The notes below the pieces were generated by a model. That model had not been told where the DNA came from. It saw nothing but the letters and a program-made list of their open reading frames with translations, and searched no databases. Position numbers and translations under genes: made by a program. 64,000 nt of DNA from Maribacter arenosus (GTDB lineage Bacteria; Bacteroidota; Bacteroidia; Flavobacteriales; Flavobacteriaceae), in NCBI RefSeq assembly GCF_014610845.1, contig NZ_JABTCG010000002.1, forward strand, positions 1 to 64,000, given 5' to 3'. Positions 37,485 through 46,602 of this stretch are shown here, in pieces (within the stretch, counting starts at the first letter, position 1; every line of letters begins with the position of its first letter).

Positions 37485-37541
37485 AAACTAAATACGTATC
37501 GCAGCACGTTTTTGGTTTATTCAATATGGCTAATCAAAAAA

Positions 37542-38558
37542 TCAATTTCGTATTTTCTTCTCCCAATCCCATGCCGATTTCATGGCTTCATCCAACGTAT
37601 ATTTCGCTTTCCATCCAAGTTCCTTATTGGCAAGGGTGGTATCGGCAAAGGCAGAGGTTATATCGCCTGGTCTTCTATCTACAATCTTATAATTGAGTTT
37701 TTTACCCGATACTTTTTCAAAACTTTTTATGACCTCTAGTACCGTACTCCCTTTTCCGGTACCAACATTGAACACCTCATAATTGGCTTTGTTCTTTTCG
37801 GCCAATAATCTTTGTAGTGCCACAACATGGGCTTTGGCCAAATCAACGACATAAATATAATCCCTTACACAAGTACCATCCGATGTAGGATAATCATCCC
37901 CAAAAACGGACAATTGTTCTCTAATCCCTATACCTGTTTGTGTGATAAATGGTACCAAATTTTGTGGCACTCCAATTGGTAATTCCCCAATCTCGGCACT
38001 GGGATGCGCGCCCATAGGATTGAAATAACGCAAAGCAATGGCCCCTATATTCGGAGTGACTTTACAGGTATCGCGGATAATCTCCTCTCCCATTTGTTTG
38101 GTATTCCCATAAGGGGATTCTGCTACCTTTACAGGGGCATCCTCAGTAATCGGCATTTTATCGGCTTGGCCATATACGGTACAACTTGAGCTAAATATAA
38201 AGCTAGCTTTAGGTTTCTTTGAGAGTTCTTTCAACAAATACACCAAGGTGCCGATGTTGTTTTCGTAGTATAACAAGGGTTTTTCCACACTTTCACCTAC
38301 AGCCTTCGAAGCGGCAAAATGAATAACCCCTTCTACATCGGCATGTCTTTTGAAAAAATCCTCGACTTTTGATTTTTCTTTTAAATCGAGTTTTTCAAAC
38401 AAGGGTTTTTTACCTGTAATAGCCGTTATACCTTCAAGGACTTTTTCTGAAGAATTAGAGCAATCATCGATGATCACCACTTCATATCCTTCATTTTGAA
38501 GCTCTACAACGGTATGGGAGCCTATAAATCCCAAGCCACCGGTAACCAATATTTTCAT
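37542..38558 (-). CDS. galE: UDP-glucose 4-epimerase
   Basis: 338 residues, extended SDR fold. The N-terminal NAD site is ILVTGGLGFIGSHTVVEL; the catalytic serine and tyrosine-lysine motif is FIFSSSCTVYG...ESPYGNTKQMGEEI. Further family features are ALRYFNPMGAHPS and GVPQNLVPFITQTGIG, and CVRDYIYVVDLAKAH near the C-terminus. The Ser-Ser-Cys before the Tyr motif is typical of GalE. It interconverts UDP-glucose and UDP-galactose for envelope polysaccharide. It lies 41 bp downstream of the aminotransferase gene on the same strand, so the two likely form an envelope-sugar pair. Confidence 0.95.
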   Translation of the reverse strand: MKILVTGGLGFIGSHTVVELQNEGYEVVIIDDCSNSSEKVLEGITAITGKKPLFEKLDLKEKSKVEDFFKRHADVEGVIHFAASKAVGESVEKPLLYYENNIGTLVYLLKELSKKPKASFIFSSSCTVYGQADKMPITEDAPVKVAESPYGNTKQMGEEIIRDTCKVTPNIGAIALRYFNPMGAHPSAEIGELPIGVPQNLVPFITQTGIGIREQLSVFGDDYPTSDGTCVRDYIYVVDLAKAHVVALQRLLAEKNKANYEVFNVGTGKGSTVLEVIKSFEKVSGKKLNYKIVDRRPGDITSAFADTTLANKELGWKAKYTLDEAMKSAWDWEKKIRN

Positions 38559-38599
38559 CTATTTTCGTTTAGTTGATGAATCAAATCTAGTAAAACCCT

Positions 38600-39757
38600 T
38601 TATTTACCATTCACAAAACCGATAACGGTATCCGTAATATAGTCGATCTGTTCTTTATCGAGTTCAGTATGCATGGGCAGTGAGATAACTTCTTTAACCA
38701 ATTGATTTGTAACGGGGAAATCGGATTCCTTATACCGTGCATCGGCATAAGCCTTTTGCAGGTGTAAAGGAATAGGGTAATATACCCCACATGGAATTTG
38801 ATGTTTGCTTAAATGTTCTACCAATGCATCACGTTTTCCATTCGTGATCCGCAAGGTATATTGATGAAACACATGACAGTCACAAGTATCACAAATTTCC
38901 CCACAATTATTCACAGTTACGGGAACAATGATATGATCCTGGCCTTCAAAGGCCTTGGTGTAAGCCCTTGCCGCCTTTCTCCTAGCATCGCAATAACTAT
39001 CCAAGAGCGGAAGTTTTGCCCTTAAAACCGCAGCCTGAATGGAATCGAGCCTGGAATTAACGCCGACGACATCATGATGGTATCGTTCGTACATTCCGTG
39101 GTTCACGATACCCCTTATGGTGTGTGCCAGTGCATCATCATTCGTGAAAATGGCGCCTCCATCGCCATAACAGCCCAGATTCTTTGAAGGAAAGAATGAA
39201 GTAGCGCCAATATGCCCTATGGTTCCTGCTTTAAGTTTGGTACCGTCATTGCGTTTGTAATTTGCGCCAATAGCTTGGGCATTATCCTCAATAACAAACA
39301 ATTTATGTTTTCTGGCCAAGTCCATGATGGCATCCATATTGGCACATTGACCAAAGAGGTGAACCGGCACTATAGCCTTTGTCTTCGGGGTTATGGCCCG
39401 TTCGACGGCAGCAATATCAATATTGAACGTATCTTTTTCAACGTCGACCAAAACAGGAGTCAATTGAAGCAAGGCGATGACCTCGACGGTAGCAGCAAAA
39501 GTGAAATCCGCGGTAATGACCTCATCACCTGGTTGCAACCCCAATCCCATCATAGCTATTTGAAGGGCGTCCGTGCCATTGGCGCAAGGTATAACATGTT
39601 TAATTCCTAAATAGGCCTCCAATTCCTTTTGAAAGGCATGCACTTCTGGGCCATTGATGAAAGCAGAAGTCTCCAGGATATTCGAAATCGAAGAATTTAT
39701 TTGCTGTTTGATGGATTGGTATTGACCATTAAGGTCTACCATTTGTATTTTCCGCAT
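38600..39757 (-). CDS. DegT/DnrJ/EryC1/StrS family aminotransferase with Cys-rich insert
   Basis: 385 residues from ATG at 39757 (a TTG at 39763 would add two). The PLP-enzyme core is clear: IPCANGTDALQIAMMGLGLQPGDEV, FTFAATVEVI, VVPVHLFGQ-type sequence, IEDNAQAIGA and the Schiff-base lysine in SFFPSKNLGCYGDGGAIFTN. Family members make amino sugars for O-antigen or surface glycans. An insert holds Cys287, Cys291, Cys294 and Cys296 (numbered from 39763) followed by His, which could bind metal and is not needed by the PLP fold. It precedes galE and is divergent from the Kdo transferase gene. Confidence 0.93.
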   Translation of the reverse strand: MRKIQMVDLNGQYQSIKQQINSSISNILETSAFINGPEVHAFQKELEAYLGIKHVIPCANGTDALQIAMMGLGLQPGDEVITADFTFAATVEVIALLQLTPVLVDVEKDTFNIDIAAVERAITPKTKAIVPVHLFGQCANMDAIMDLARKHKLFVIEDNAQAIGANYKRNDGTKLKAGTIGHIGATSFFPSKNLGCYGDGGAIFTNDDALAHTIRGIVNHGMYERYHHDVVGVNSRLDSIQAAVLRAKLPLLDSYCDARRKAARAYTKAFEGQDHIIVPVTVNNCGEICDTCDCHVFHQYTLRITNGKRDALVEHLSKHQIPCGVYYPIPLHLQKAYADARYKESDFPVTNQLVKEVISLPMHTELDKEQIDYITDTVIGFVNGK

Positions 39758-39839
39758 CTGCAAGATTTAGCATAGTATGATTGCAAAAATAAGGAACAAT
39801 TCTGGAAAGAACCGTATTTTAGCCACAAACGATGACCTA

Positions 39840-41075
39840 GTGAATTATATCTACAATATCTTTGCACACATCACATGGTTCCACTTGAAAATAGTGGCTC
39901 TTTTTCACCCAAAGATCAAACTCTTTGTACAAGGTAGAAAGGAGACATTTTCTATTTTAAAGCATAAAATCCATAAAGGGGATCACGTCATCTGGGTACA
40001 TGTTGCTTCCTTGGGCGAATTTGAGCAAGGCCTTCCGGTAATCGAGAAAATCAAGAGCGAATTTCCAACATATAAGATTTTGATCACCTTCTTTTCACCC
40101 TCGGGTTATGAGGTAAAAAAGAATACATCTGTAGCCGATGCCGTAGCATATCTGCCGATTGACACCAAAGCTAATGCTAAAAGTTTTATTTCGAAGGTTA
40201 ATCCCAAGCTCGCAATATTCGTTAAATACGAAATTTGGCCAAACTACCTAAAAGTTCTGGAAGAGCATAAAATTCCCGTCTTTTTAATCTCGGCGGCATT
40301 CAGAAAAGACCAGCTATTCTTTAAATGGTATGGTGGTATCATGCGAAATGCACTCGGCACATTCACCCATTTCTTTGTGCAGGATGAAAAATCCGTCGAG
40401 CTTTTAAAAGGTATTGGCTATTTGAATGTTACCATCAGCGGGGATACCCGATTTGACAGGGTTTCGGAGATTTTGGAAAGGGACAATGAACTCCCTTTCA
40501 TGGAACAATTCAAAGGAACCAACAGTTGTTTTGTTGCCGGAAGTACTTGGCCGGAAGATGAGGAAATTATGCTGCCCTTCATCAATGAAACCAAAAAATC
40601 GTTGAAATTCGTACTTGCACCCCATAATATCAAGTCTGAGCACATTCTTGCCTTAAAAAAATCAATCTCAAAAAAAACAGTACTCTACTCTGAAATCGTA
40701 AAAAATGACCTCAGCCAATATGATGTGTTGATCGTTGATACCATTGGCTTATTGACCAAAATCTACAGTTATGCAGACATTGCATATGTAGGCGGGGCCT
40801 TTGGCACTGGATTGCACAACACCTTGGAACCAGCTGTTTTTGGGATACCTATTATCATTGGCCCTGATTACCATGGGTTTAACGAGGCTGAAGCCTTGGT
40901 AAGGCAAAAGGGCATTATTACCGTAAATAATAAGGATGCCTTCCAGGAGATCATCTCCGATCTTTTAGTCAATCCAGACCACATTTCGAAAACTGGAAAA
41001 ATCAATTTCGATTTTGTACATAAAAACAAAGGGGCAAGCATCCAAATCATGGAATACATTCGTAGATTATTATGA
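39840..41075 (+). CDS. waaA: 3-deoxy-D-manno-octulosonic acid (Kdo) transferase
   Basis: Family GT30 enzyme of about 411 residues. I prefer GTG at 39840, giving (M)NYIYNIFAHITWFHLKIVALFHPKIKLFVQGRKE, the family's normal N-terminus; an in-frame ATG at 39777 would add 21 hydrophilic residues and nearly touch the divergent aminotransferase gene. The first domain has IWVHVASLGEFEQGLPVIE with the catalytic Glu; the second has FVAGSTWPEDEEIMLPF and YVGGAFGTGLHNTLEPAVFGIPIIIGP, which binds CMP-Kdo. It adds Kdo to lipid A, so this organism makes lipopolysaccharide. It is followed 18 bp later by a small lipoprotein gene. Confidence 0.93.
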   Translation: MNYIYNIFAHITWFHLKIVALFHPKIKLFVQGRKETFSILKHKIHKGDHVIWVHVASLGEFEQGLPVIEKIKSEFPTYKILITFFSPSGYEVKKNTSVADAVAYLPIDTKANAKSFISKVNPKLAIFVKYEIWPNYLKVLEEHKIPVFLISAAFRKDQLFFKWYGGIMRNALGTFTHFFVQDEKSVELLKGIGYLNVTISGDTRFDRVSEILERDNELPFMEQFKGTNSCFVAGSTWPEDEEIMLPFINETKKSLKFVLAPHNIKSEHILALKKSISKKTVLYSEIVKNDLSQYDVLIVDTIGLLTKIYSYADIAYVGGAFGTGLHNTLEPAVFGIPIIIGPDYHGFNEAEALVRQKGIITVNNKDAFQEIISDLLVNPDHISKTGKINFDFVHKNKGASIQIMEYIRRLL

Positions 41076-41093
41076 TACGAATAATTAGTAGCT

Positions 41094-41345
41094 ATGAGAT
41101 TTCCCCAAATTCTTGTGCTTTTGGCTTGTATATGCGCCCCATTTTTTTCTTGTAGGGAAACCTTAGGGAAAAAAGAGGGTTTTCCACATCAAGAAAAAAA
41201 CATCCCGTCTACGGAAGAATATCAGAAGGCTAAACCGACCCAAAAAAAAGGTCATCCAATTCCCGGAGGGCATTTACCGGATAGTATGATGAAAAAACAA
41301 CAAAAGTCAAAAGATATAGATACGCTAAAACCAAAAGTTGCATAG
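41094..41345 (+). CDS. Small lipoprotein of unknown function
   Basis: 83 residues. An N-terminal hydrophobic segment ends in CAPFFSC, a lipobox with a second cysteine, so the mature protein starts at that cysteine. The remaining 60 residues are charged, rich in Lys, Pro and Gln, without folded-domain signature. It follows waaA by 18 bp on the same strand, and a 9-bp stem (41378-41404) lies just downstream. Function unknown; it may be an envelope-associated accessory protein. Confidence 0.7.
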   Translation: MRFPQILVLLACICAPFFSCRETLGKKEGFPHQEKNIPSTEEYQKAKPTQKKGHPIPGGHLPDSMMKKQQKSKDIDTLKPKVA

Positions 41346-41377
41346 TTAAAAATAACAGGTGTTAGCAGTTGTTTATT

Positions 41378-41404
41378 TTTTATTGGATACACTTGCCAAT
41401 AAAA
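41378..41404 (+). terminator. Weak hairpin after the small lipoprotein gene
   Basis: TTTTATTGG and CCAATAAAA form a nine-pair A/T-rich stem over a nine-base loop, 33 bp past the stop codon. There is no T-run on the plus strand, so termination is plausible but weak. Confidence 0.4.
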
Positions 41405-41768
41405 TGACCCTAAGAATTCCAAAGTATTTCGCATCACCAAGGTAAGACCAATTTTCTTGAATTCGGTCAGAGGCACTCTTAGAGCTAATACTTGGATGCT
41501 ATTTGTAATTATATCGGAGTGATTGGGCTACCACTATTTTATGTGCTTTTAATTTCAGAAACAAAGGGGAAACTCTTTTGAAACACTACTAGATGCTAAA
41601 CTTGATGAACGTTTTATAAAGTCTTGATGATGCCCTTACGTTTTTTATCGATTTATTTTGCAGTATATCCTTGAAGCATACTAAACAACAGGCATTTAGT
41701 CGAAATAATCGCAAATATTGGCAGAATTTTGGCGACAATTCCCTACATTGTAGTAAATAAATTAAATC
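41405..41768. other. Gene-poor spacer
   Basis: About 360 bp with no reading frame that looks coding, no tRNA and no convincing promoter apart from a partial TACATTGT near the 42-codon gene that follows. Nothing else is recognised. Confidence 0.6.
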
Positions 41769-41897
41769 ATGGAGCACGAAATCACTTTTGGCACTAAGAT
41801 GCTCAACCTTTTTTTGGGCATTATGGTGGTGATTTTAATCGCGATTTTGCTATCCGTTGTGGGGGGTCTAATTTTGGCCGCCTTTGGAATCATTTAA
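41769..41897 (+). CDS. 42-residue single-span membrane peptide
   Basis: A short frame (43 codons with the stop): ATG at 41769, TAA at 41895-41897. The peptide starts MEHEITFGTKMLNLF, then has a roughly 25-residue run of Leu, Ile, Val, Ala, Gly and Phe (GIMVVILIAILLSVV and onwards) that can span a membrane once, and ends with FGII. An A-rich stretch precedes the ATG, and a good hairpin terminator follows 57 bp later. No family is recognised; a small regulatory or stress peptide is possible. The composition of the hydrophobic run and the flanking terminator support a real gene. Confidence 0.55.
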   Translation: MEHEITFGTKMLNLFLGIMVVILIAILLSVVGGLILAAFGII

Positions 41898-41954
41898 TGC
41901 GGTTGAATTTACGATTTCCCCAAATTTTATCTCCTATCTGTTTTGAAAAATAAC

Positions 41955-41982
41955 CAAGCCCATCCTATTTGATGGGCTTTAT
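41955..41982 (+). terminator. Terminator after the 42-residue peptide gene
   Basis: AAGCCCATC and GATGGGCTT pair in a nine-pair stem over a six-base loop, ending in a short T-run. It fits an intrinsic terminator for the peptide gene upstream. Confidence 0.75.
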
Positions 41983-42160
41983 TGCTTGAATCCGGTAAAC
42001 TGGGATACTGGGTTTTTACTTTGTTCTACCTCATTGAAAAGACCTATGAATTAGTACTGAACACCGCGATTGTCCTTGACCCTTTTTTAAGGTTTTATCT
42101 TTTATTGTTCAGAACATTGAAATCCATGTTGTAATTTGTCGCCCTTTTAGATTTGTGATT

Positions 42161-44272
42161 ATGGTTCGAAAATTGAAATTAAAGAAGTATTCCTATATTT
42201 TAACGCTGTTTTTAATTGTTTTATTTATGTCATGTCAGCAGAATACTGCCCAAAATGAAGAATACCCTTTTACCAATGACCTGATCAATGAGACCAGCCC
42301 TTATTTATTACAACATGCACATAACCCTGTAAACTGGAGGCCATGGAATGATGATGTTTTCGAAGAGGCCACGAAAGATGATAAGTTGGTGATTATAAGT
42401 ATCGGCTATTCCTCATGCCATTGGTGCCATGTTATGGAGGAAGAGACCTTTGAAGATGAAAAGGTGGCCGAAATCATGAATAGGGATTTTATATCAATAA
42501 AAGTCGATCGTGAAGAAAGGCCCGATGTAGATCAAGTGTATATGACCGCAGTGCAATTAATGACCGGTAATGGTGGTTGGCCATTGAATGTAATAGTACT
42601 ACCCAATGGAAAACCCATGTATGGTGGAACCTATCATACAAATGAACAATGGACCTCGGTACTTCAAAAGATACATCAACTATATAAGGACAATCCACAA
42701 AAGGCCAATGAATATGCCGAAAAGGTGGCCCAAGGCATTAAAGATGTAAACCTTATCGTACCGACTGAAAAGACAAACGACCTATCCGTCACCGCCATAA
42801 ACGAAGGTCTTTCCAAATGGAAATCTGATTGGGATTTGGAATGGGGAGGAAATGTAGGAAGGGAAAAATTCATGCTGCCAGGACAACTTGAATTTTTACT
42901 GGATGAAGCGACCATAGCTAATGATTCAACTTCCCTTTCCTTCGTAAAAACAACCTTGGACCAAATGGCCAGAGGTGGCATTTATGACCATGTCGCCGGT
43001 GGTTTTTATCGGTATAGCACAGATCCAAAATGGCATATTCCACATTTCGAAAAAATGCTGTATGACAACGCGCAATTGGCTAGTCTTTATGCAAAGGCCT
43101 ATACTATTTTCAAAAAACCAGCTTACAAAAAGATTTCAATGGAAACCCTGGCTTTTTTAAAGAAGGAAATGAAAAACGTGGATGGCGGTTATTTTGCTGC
43201 GATCGACGCCGATAGTGAAGGGGAAGAGGGCAAGTATTATGTTTGGACAGAAGAAGAACTTGAGCACATTATTCAAAAGGATTATTCCTTGTTTAAGAAA
43301 TATTACAGCATCGACTCAAGTAAAAAGATGGAAGGTGGTAAAATTGTTTTATACCAAAGTTTGGAAGATGAAACGTTCATTAAAGAACATCAAACGACTC
43401 AAAAACACTTAGGAGATTTAAAGGCATCATGGAGGGCAAATTTATTGGAAGTAAGAAAGAATAGGGTTAAACCCAATATCGATGATAAAATTATCGTTTC
43501 TTGGAATGCACTTTTGATCAATGGGTATGTTGATGCCTATAAAGCTTTTGGAACTGATGAATATTTAAATGAAGCCAAGTCTATTTACAATGCTATCATC
43601 GAATCCGCCTATTTGGATGACCAACTTATACATTCCTACAAAAAAGGAAGTAAACGCTCTAAGGGTTTCTTGGAGGATTATGTCTTTATGGCAAATGCTT
43701 CGATAAACCTGTATACTGCTTCCATGGATCCACGCCATTTGGAATTCGCACAAAAATTGATCAAAACCACCTTGATCCAGTTTAAGGACGATAGTTCTGA
43801 CTTTTATAGATTCACTGCTGACGAATCTCTAATTGCGAAGATCATTAAGAACGATGATGGGGTCATCCCCTCCCCCAATGCAGTTTTGGCCAATTCGTTA
43901 TTTTTATTGGGACATATCGAATACAATAGGGACTATATGGCAAATGCTAAAGCCATGCTCTTGGCTATGCAACCCTATTTAAAGGACGGTATTCGCAGTT
44001 ACACCCATTGGGCTTCCTTACAGTTGAAAATGACATATCCATACTACGAAATAGCCGTAGTAGGGGACAAAGCATATGTACTTCGTAAAGAGCTTCAACA
44101 AAAGTTCTTGGCCAACACCTTAATCGTAGCGAGTACCCAAGAAAGCAACCTACCCCTATTCAAGGGTAGATATGTTTCTGATGGCACGTATATTTACGTG
44201 TGCAAGGACAACACGTGCAAACTCCCTGTAGAAAATATAGAGGATGCCCTAGAACAATTACATGGTTTTTAA
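42161..44272 (+). CDS. DUF255 thioredoxin-fold/glycosidase-like lipoprotein
   Basis: 703 residues from ATG (GTG at 42155 would add two). The N-terminus ends in LFMSCQQN, a lipobox, so the protein should be lipidated at the envelope. The DUF255 thioredoxin-like domain (about 35-200) starts with [20 protein letters not shown] and carries the CHWCH motif in [19 protein letters not shown], with NGGWPLNV and GGTYH after it. The C-terminal half has the (alpha/alpha)6 glycosidase-like fold typical of this family (YyaL/spermatogenesis-associated protein 20). The function in bacteria is not known. It stands alone; araA converges on it from the minus strand, 93 bp away. Confidence 0.88.
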   Translation: MVRKLKLKKYSYILTLFLIVLFMSCQQNTAQNEEYPFTNDLINETSPYLLQHAHNPVNWRPWNDDVFEEATKDDKLVIISIGYSSCHWCHVMEEETFEDEKVAEIMNRDFISIKVDREERPDVDQVYMTAVQLMTGNGGWPLNVIVLPNGKPMYGGTYHTNEQWTSVLQKIHQLYKDNPQKANEYAEKVAQGIKDVNLIVPTEKTNDLSVTAINEGLSKWKSDWDLEWGGNVGREKFMLPGQLEFLLDEATIANDSTSLSFVKTTLDQMARGGIYDHVAGGFYRYSTDPKWHIPHFEKMLYDNAQLASLYAKAYTIFKKPAYKKISMETLAFLKKEMKNVDGGYFAAIDADSEGEEGKYYVWTEEELEHIIQKDYSLFKKYYSIDSSKKMEGGKIVLYQSLEDETFIKEHQTTQKHLGDLKASWRANLLEVRKNRVKPNIDDKIIVSWNALLINGYVDAYKAFGTDEYLNEAKSIYNAIIESAYLDDQLIHSYKKGSKRSKGFLEDYVFMANASINLYTASMDPRHLEFAQKLIKTTLIQFKDDSSDFYRFTADESLIAKIIKNDDGVIPSPNAVLANSLFLLGHIEYNRDYMANAKAMLLAMQPYLKDGIRSYTHWASLQLKMTYPYYEIAVVGDKAYVLRKELQQKFLANTLIVASTQESNLPLFKGRYVSDGTYIYVCKDNTCKLPVENIEDALEQLHGF

Positions 44273-44365
44273 ACTATCCGGATTTAGTCAAAAAACTCTA
44301 GGTTATCACTCCTAATTTATTTTATTGGGTGCCTCACTGCATTGGACAGAACCTATGGTCATTAC

Positions 44366-45877
44366 TTATATCCCATGCTGAAACAAATGATAATACGCCT
44401 CGTTGGCATTGATTTTATCTTTGAACTCCCTGACGGATGTTTTTTCATCGATGACCAGTAATTCTACCCCTGCCATATCGGCGAAATCTTCCATAAACTC
44501 GGTCGTTAGCGCCTGACTGTAGGCCGTGTGATGTGCCCCTCCTGCCAATATCCATGCCGTCGCGGCGATCTCCAAATTAGGTTTGGCATCCCATAAGACC
44601 CTTGCTACGGGTAATTTGGGCAATTGCCCCATCGGCCTTACCGCTTCCACCTCATTTACGATAAGTCTGAATCGATTTCCCATATCAACCAAGGATGCAT
44701 TTATCGCTGGACCTGCAGGGGAATTGAATACCAAACGAACAGGGTCCTCTTTACCACCAATGCCTAAAGGATGTACCTCACATGAAGGTTTAGAATCCGA
44801 AATTGACGGGCAAATTTCAAGCATATGTGACCCTAATACATAGGCTTTTTTAGGTGTGAAGTGATAGGTATAATCTTCCATAAATGAGGTTCCGCCTTCC
44901 AATCCAACATTCATAACTTTCATGGCACGTACAAGGGCCGCGGTTTTCCAATCTCCTTCAGCTGCGAAGCCGTAACCATCTGCCATTAGTCTTTGGGTGG
45001 CTATTCCCGGCAACTGTTTTAACTCCCCCAGATTTTCGAAGGTATCGGTAAATGCCTTAAAGCCTCCTTCTTCCAAAAAGGCGCGAAGCCCCAACTCGAT
45101 TTTAGCGGCATCGACCAAAGAACTTCTTTTTTCACCACCGACTTTTAACGAAGTGGTGAGGGTATAGGATTCTTCATATTCTTTTAACAAAGCTTCCAAC
45201 CTACTTTCGGATATGTTTTGGATATGGCGTACCACATCCGATGAATCATAACCATTGACCGAAAACCCGAAACGGATCTGAGCATCAACTTTGTCGCCTT
45301 CGGTAACGGCAACCTCGCGCATATTATCACCCAGTCTTGCCACTTTTAGGTTCTGGAACTCGTCCCAACCCAAAGCCACTCTCGACCATATCCCTAATTT
45401 TTTCTGGACACGATCTTCTTTCCAATGTCCTACAACGACCTTCCGTTTCTTCCTCATTCTAGACATCATATAACCAAACTCGCGATCTCCATGGGCCGAC
45501 TGGTTCAAGTTCATAAAATCCATATCTATGGACTCCCAGGGTATTTCAGGATTGAATTGCGTATGTAAATGGCATATTGGCTTGGTCAGAACGGTTAGGC
45601 CCTTGATCCACATTTTTGATGGGGAAAACGTATGCATCCATGTAATGATGCCGATACAGTTTTTATTGGAACTTGCCCCAAGGCATAAATCGGTTATTTC
45701 ATTTGGTGTTTTTACCGTAGGCTTGAAGATAATTTTCACGGGGATATGAATAGAAGTATCCAAGCCATTGGCAATCTCTTTGGAATTTTTTGCGACCTGT
45801 TTTAATGTATCCTCCCCATACAAATGTTGGCTTCCGGTTACGAACCAAATCTCCTTTTCTGATATATCGATACTCAT
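44366..45877 (-). CDS. araA: L-arabinose isomerase
   Basis: 503 residues, standard for AraA. The N-terminus [20 protein letters not shown] is diagnostic. Further conserved parts are [59 protein letters not shown] with metal-ligand Glu, [10 protein letters not shown] with the second metal Glu, and [13 protein letters not shown] near the C-terminus. It converts L-arabinose to L-ribulose, the first step of the pathway. It is last in araBDA, 23 bp after araD. Confidence 0.98.
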   Translation of the reverse strand: MSIDISEKEIWFVTGSQHLYGEDTLKQVAKNSKEIANGLDTSIHIPVKIIFKPTVKTPNEITDLCLGASSNKNCIGIITWMHTFSPSKMWIKGLTVLTKPICHLHTQFNPEIPWESIDMDFMNLNQSAHGDREFGYMMSRMRKKRKVVVGHWKEDRVQKKLGIWSRVALGWDEFQNLKVARLGDNMREVAVTEGDKVDAQIRFGFSVNGYDSSDVVRHIQNISESRLEALLKEYEESYTLTTSLKVGGEKRSSLVDAAKIELGLRAFLEEGGFKAFTDTFENLGELKQLPGIATQRLMADGYGFAAEGDWKTAALVRAMKVMNVGLEGGTSFMEDYTYHFTPKKAYVLGSHMLEICPSISDSKPSCEVHPLGIGGKEDPVRLVFNSPAGPAINASLVDMGNRFRLIVNEVEAVRPMGQLPKLPVARVLWDAKPNLEIAATAWILAGGAHHTAYSQALTTEFMEDFADMAGVELLVIDEKTSVREFKDKINANEAYYHLFQHGI

Positions 45878-45900
45878 TAATTGTTTGTTTTTTTAAAATA

Positions 45901-46602
45901 TTATTGACCGTAATAGGCATCCTTACCATGTTTACGTTCGAAGTGTTTCTTAATTAGTGATTCTTTCAACCTTGGAGCTTTAGGGTTTATTTGAAGGGTC
46001 AAATACGCCATTTCGGCAATCGCTTCAAGCACCTTGCTATTGTACACCGCTTTTGCCGCGTTCTTTCCCCAGGCAAACGGACCATGGTTGCCCAATAGGA
46101 CCATTTCTACCTCGGTATGTGAAATTTGTTTTTCCTTAAAACATTCCAATATTTGAATCCCGGTATTGTGCTCATAATTTCCTTGAATAAGATCATCCCC
46201 CATGGGCGGGGCACATGGAATATCCGCTGTGAGATGGTCGGCATGGGTAGTACCAAAAATGGGGATGTCGCGTTGTGCCTGTGCCCATGCTACGGAATAG
46301 GTAGCATGGGTATGTGCGATACCGCCAATATCCTCCCAGTTTCTATACAAACAAGCATGGGTCTTAGTATCGGATGAAGGCCGCATACTCCCTTCAACGA
46401 TTGTAGCATCGTAATCTAAAATGACCATATCCTCGACTCTTAAATGCTCGTAGGGAACCCCGCTAGGTTTTATGGCAAAAACACCCGCGGCCCTATCCAA
46501 GGCGCTTACATTACCAAAAGTATAGATCACCAGCCCCAATGCATTGAGTTGCATATTCGCTTCATAACACTCCCTTTTTAGTTCTTTAAACTTGGAACCC
46601 AT
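45901..46602 (-). CDS. araD: L-ribulose-5-phosphate 4-epimerase
   Basis: 233 residues, class II aldolase fold. The active-site features are FTYGNVSA-type (YTFGNVSALDRAAGVFAIKPSG) near the N-terminus, the metal ligands IAHTHATYSVAWAQAQRDIPIFGTTHADHL (HxH and the distal His), and MVLLGNHGPFAWGKNAAKAV. It converts L-ribulose-5-phosphate to D-xylulose-5-phosphate, feeding the pentose-phosphate pathway. Its start lies 25 bases inside the end of araB, so the two are translationally coupled. Confidence 0.97.
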   Translation of the reverse strand: MGSKFKELKRECYEANMQLNALGLVIYTFGNVSALDRAAGVFAIKPSGVPYEHLRVEDMVILDYDATIVEGSMRPSSDTKTHACLYRNWEDIGGIAHTHATYSVAWAQAQRDIPIFGTTHADHLTADIPCAPPMGDDLIQGNYEHNTGIQILECFKEKQISHTEVEMVLLGNHGPFAWGKNAAKAVYNSKVLEAIAEMAYLTLQINPKAPRLKESLIKKHFERKHGKDAYYGQ

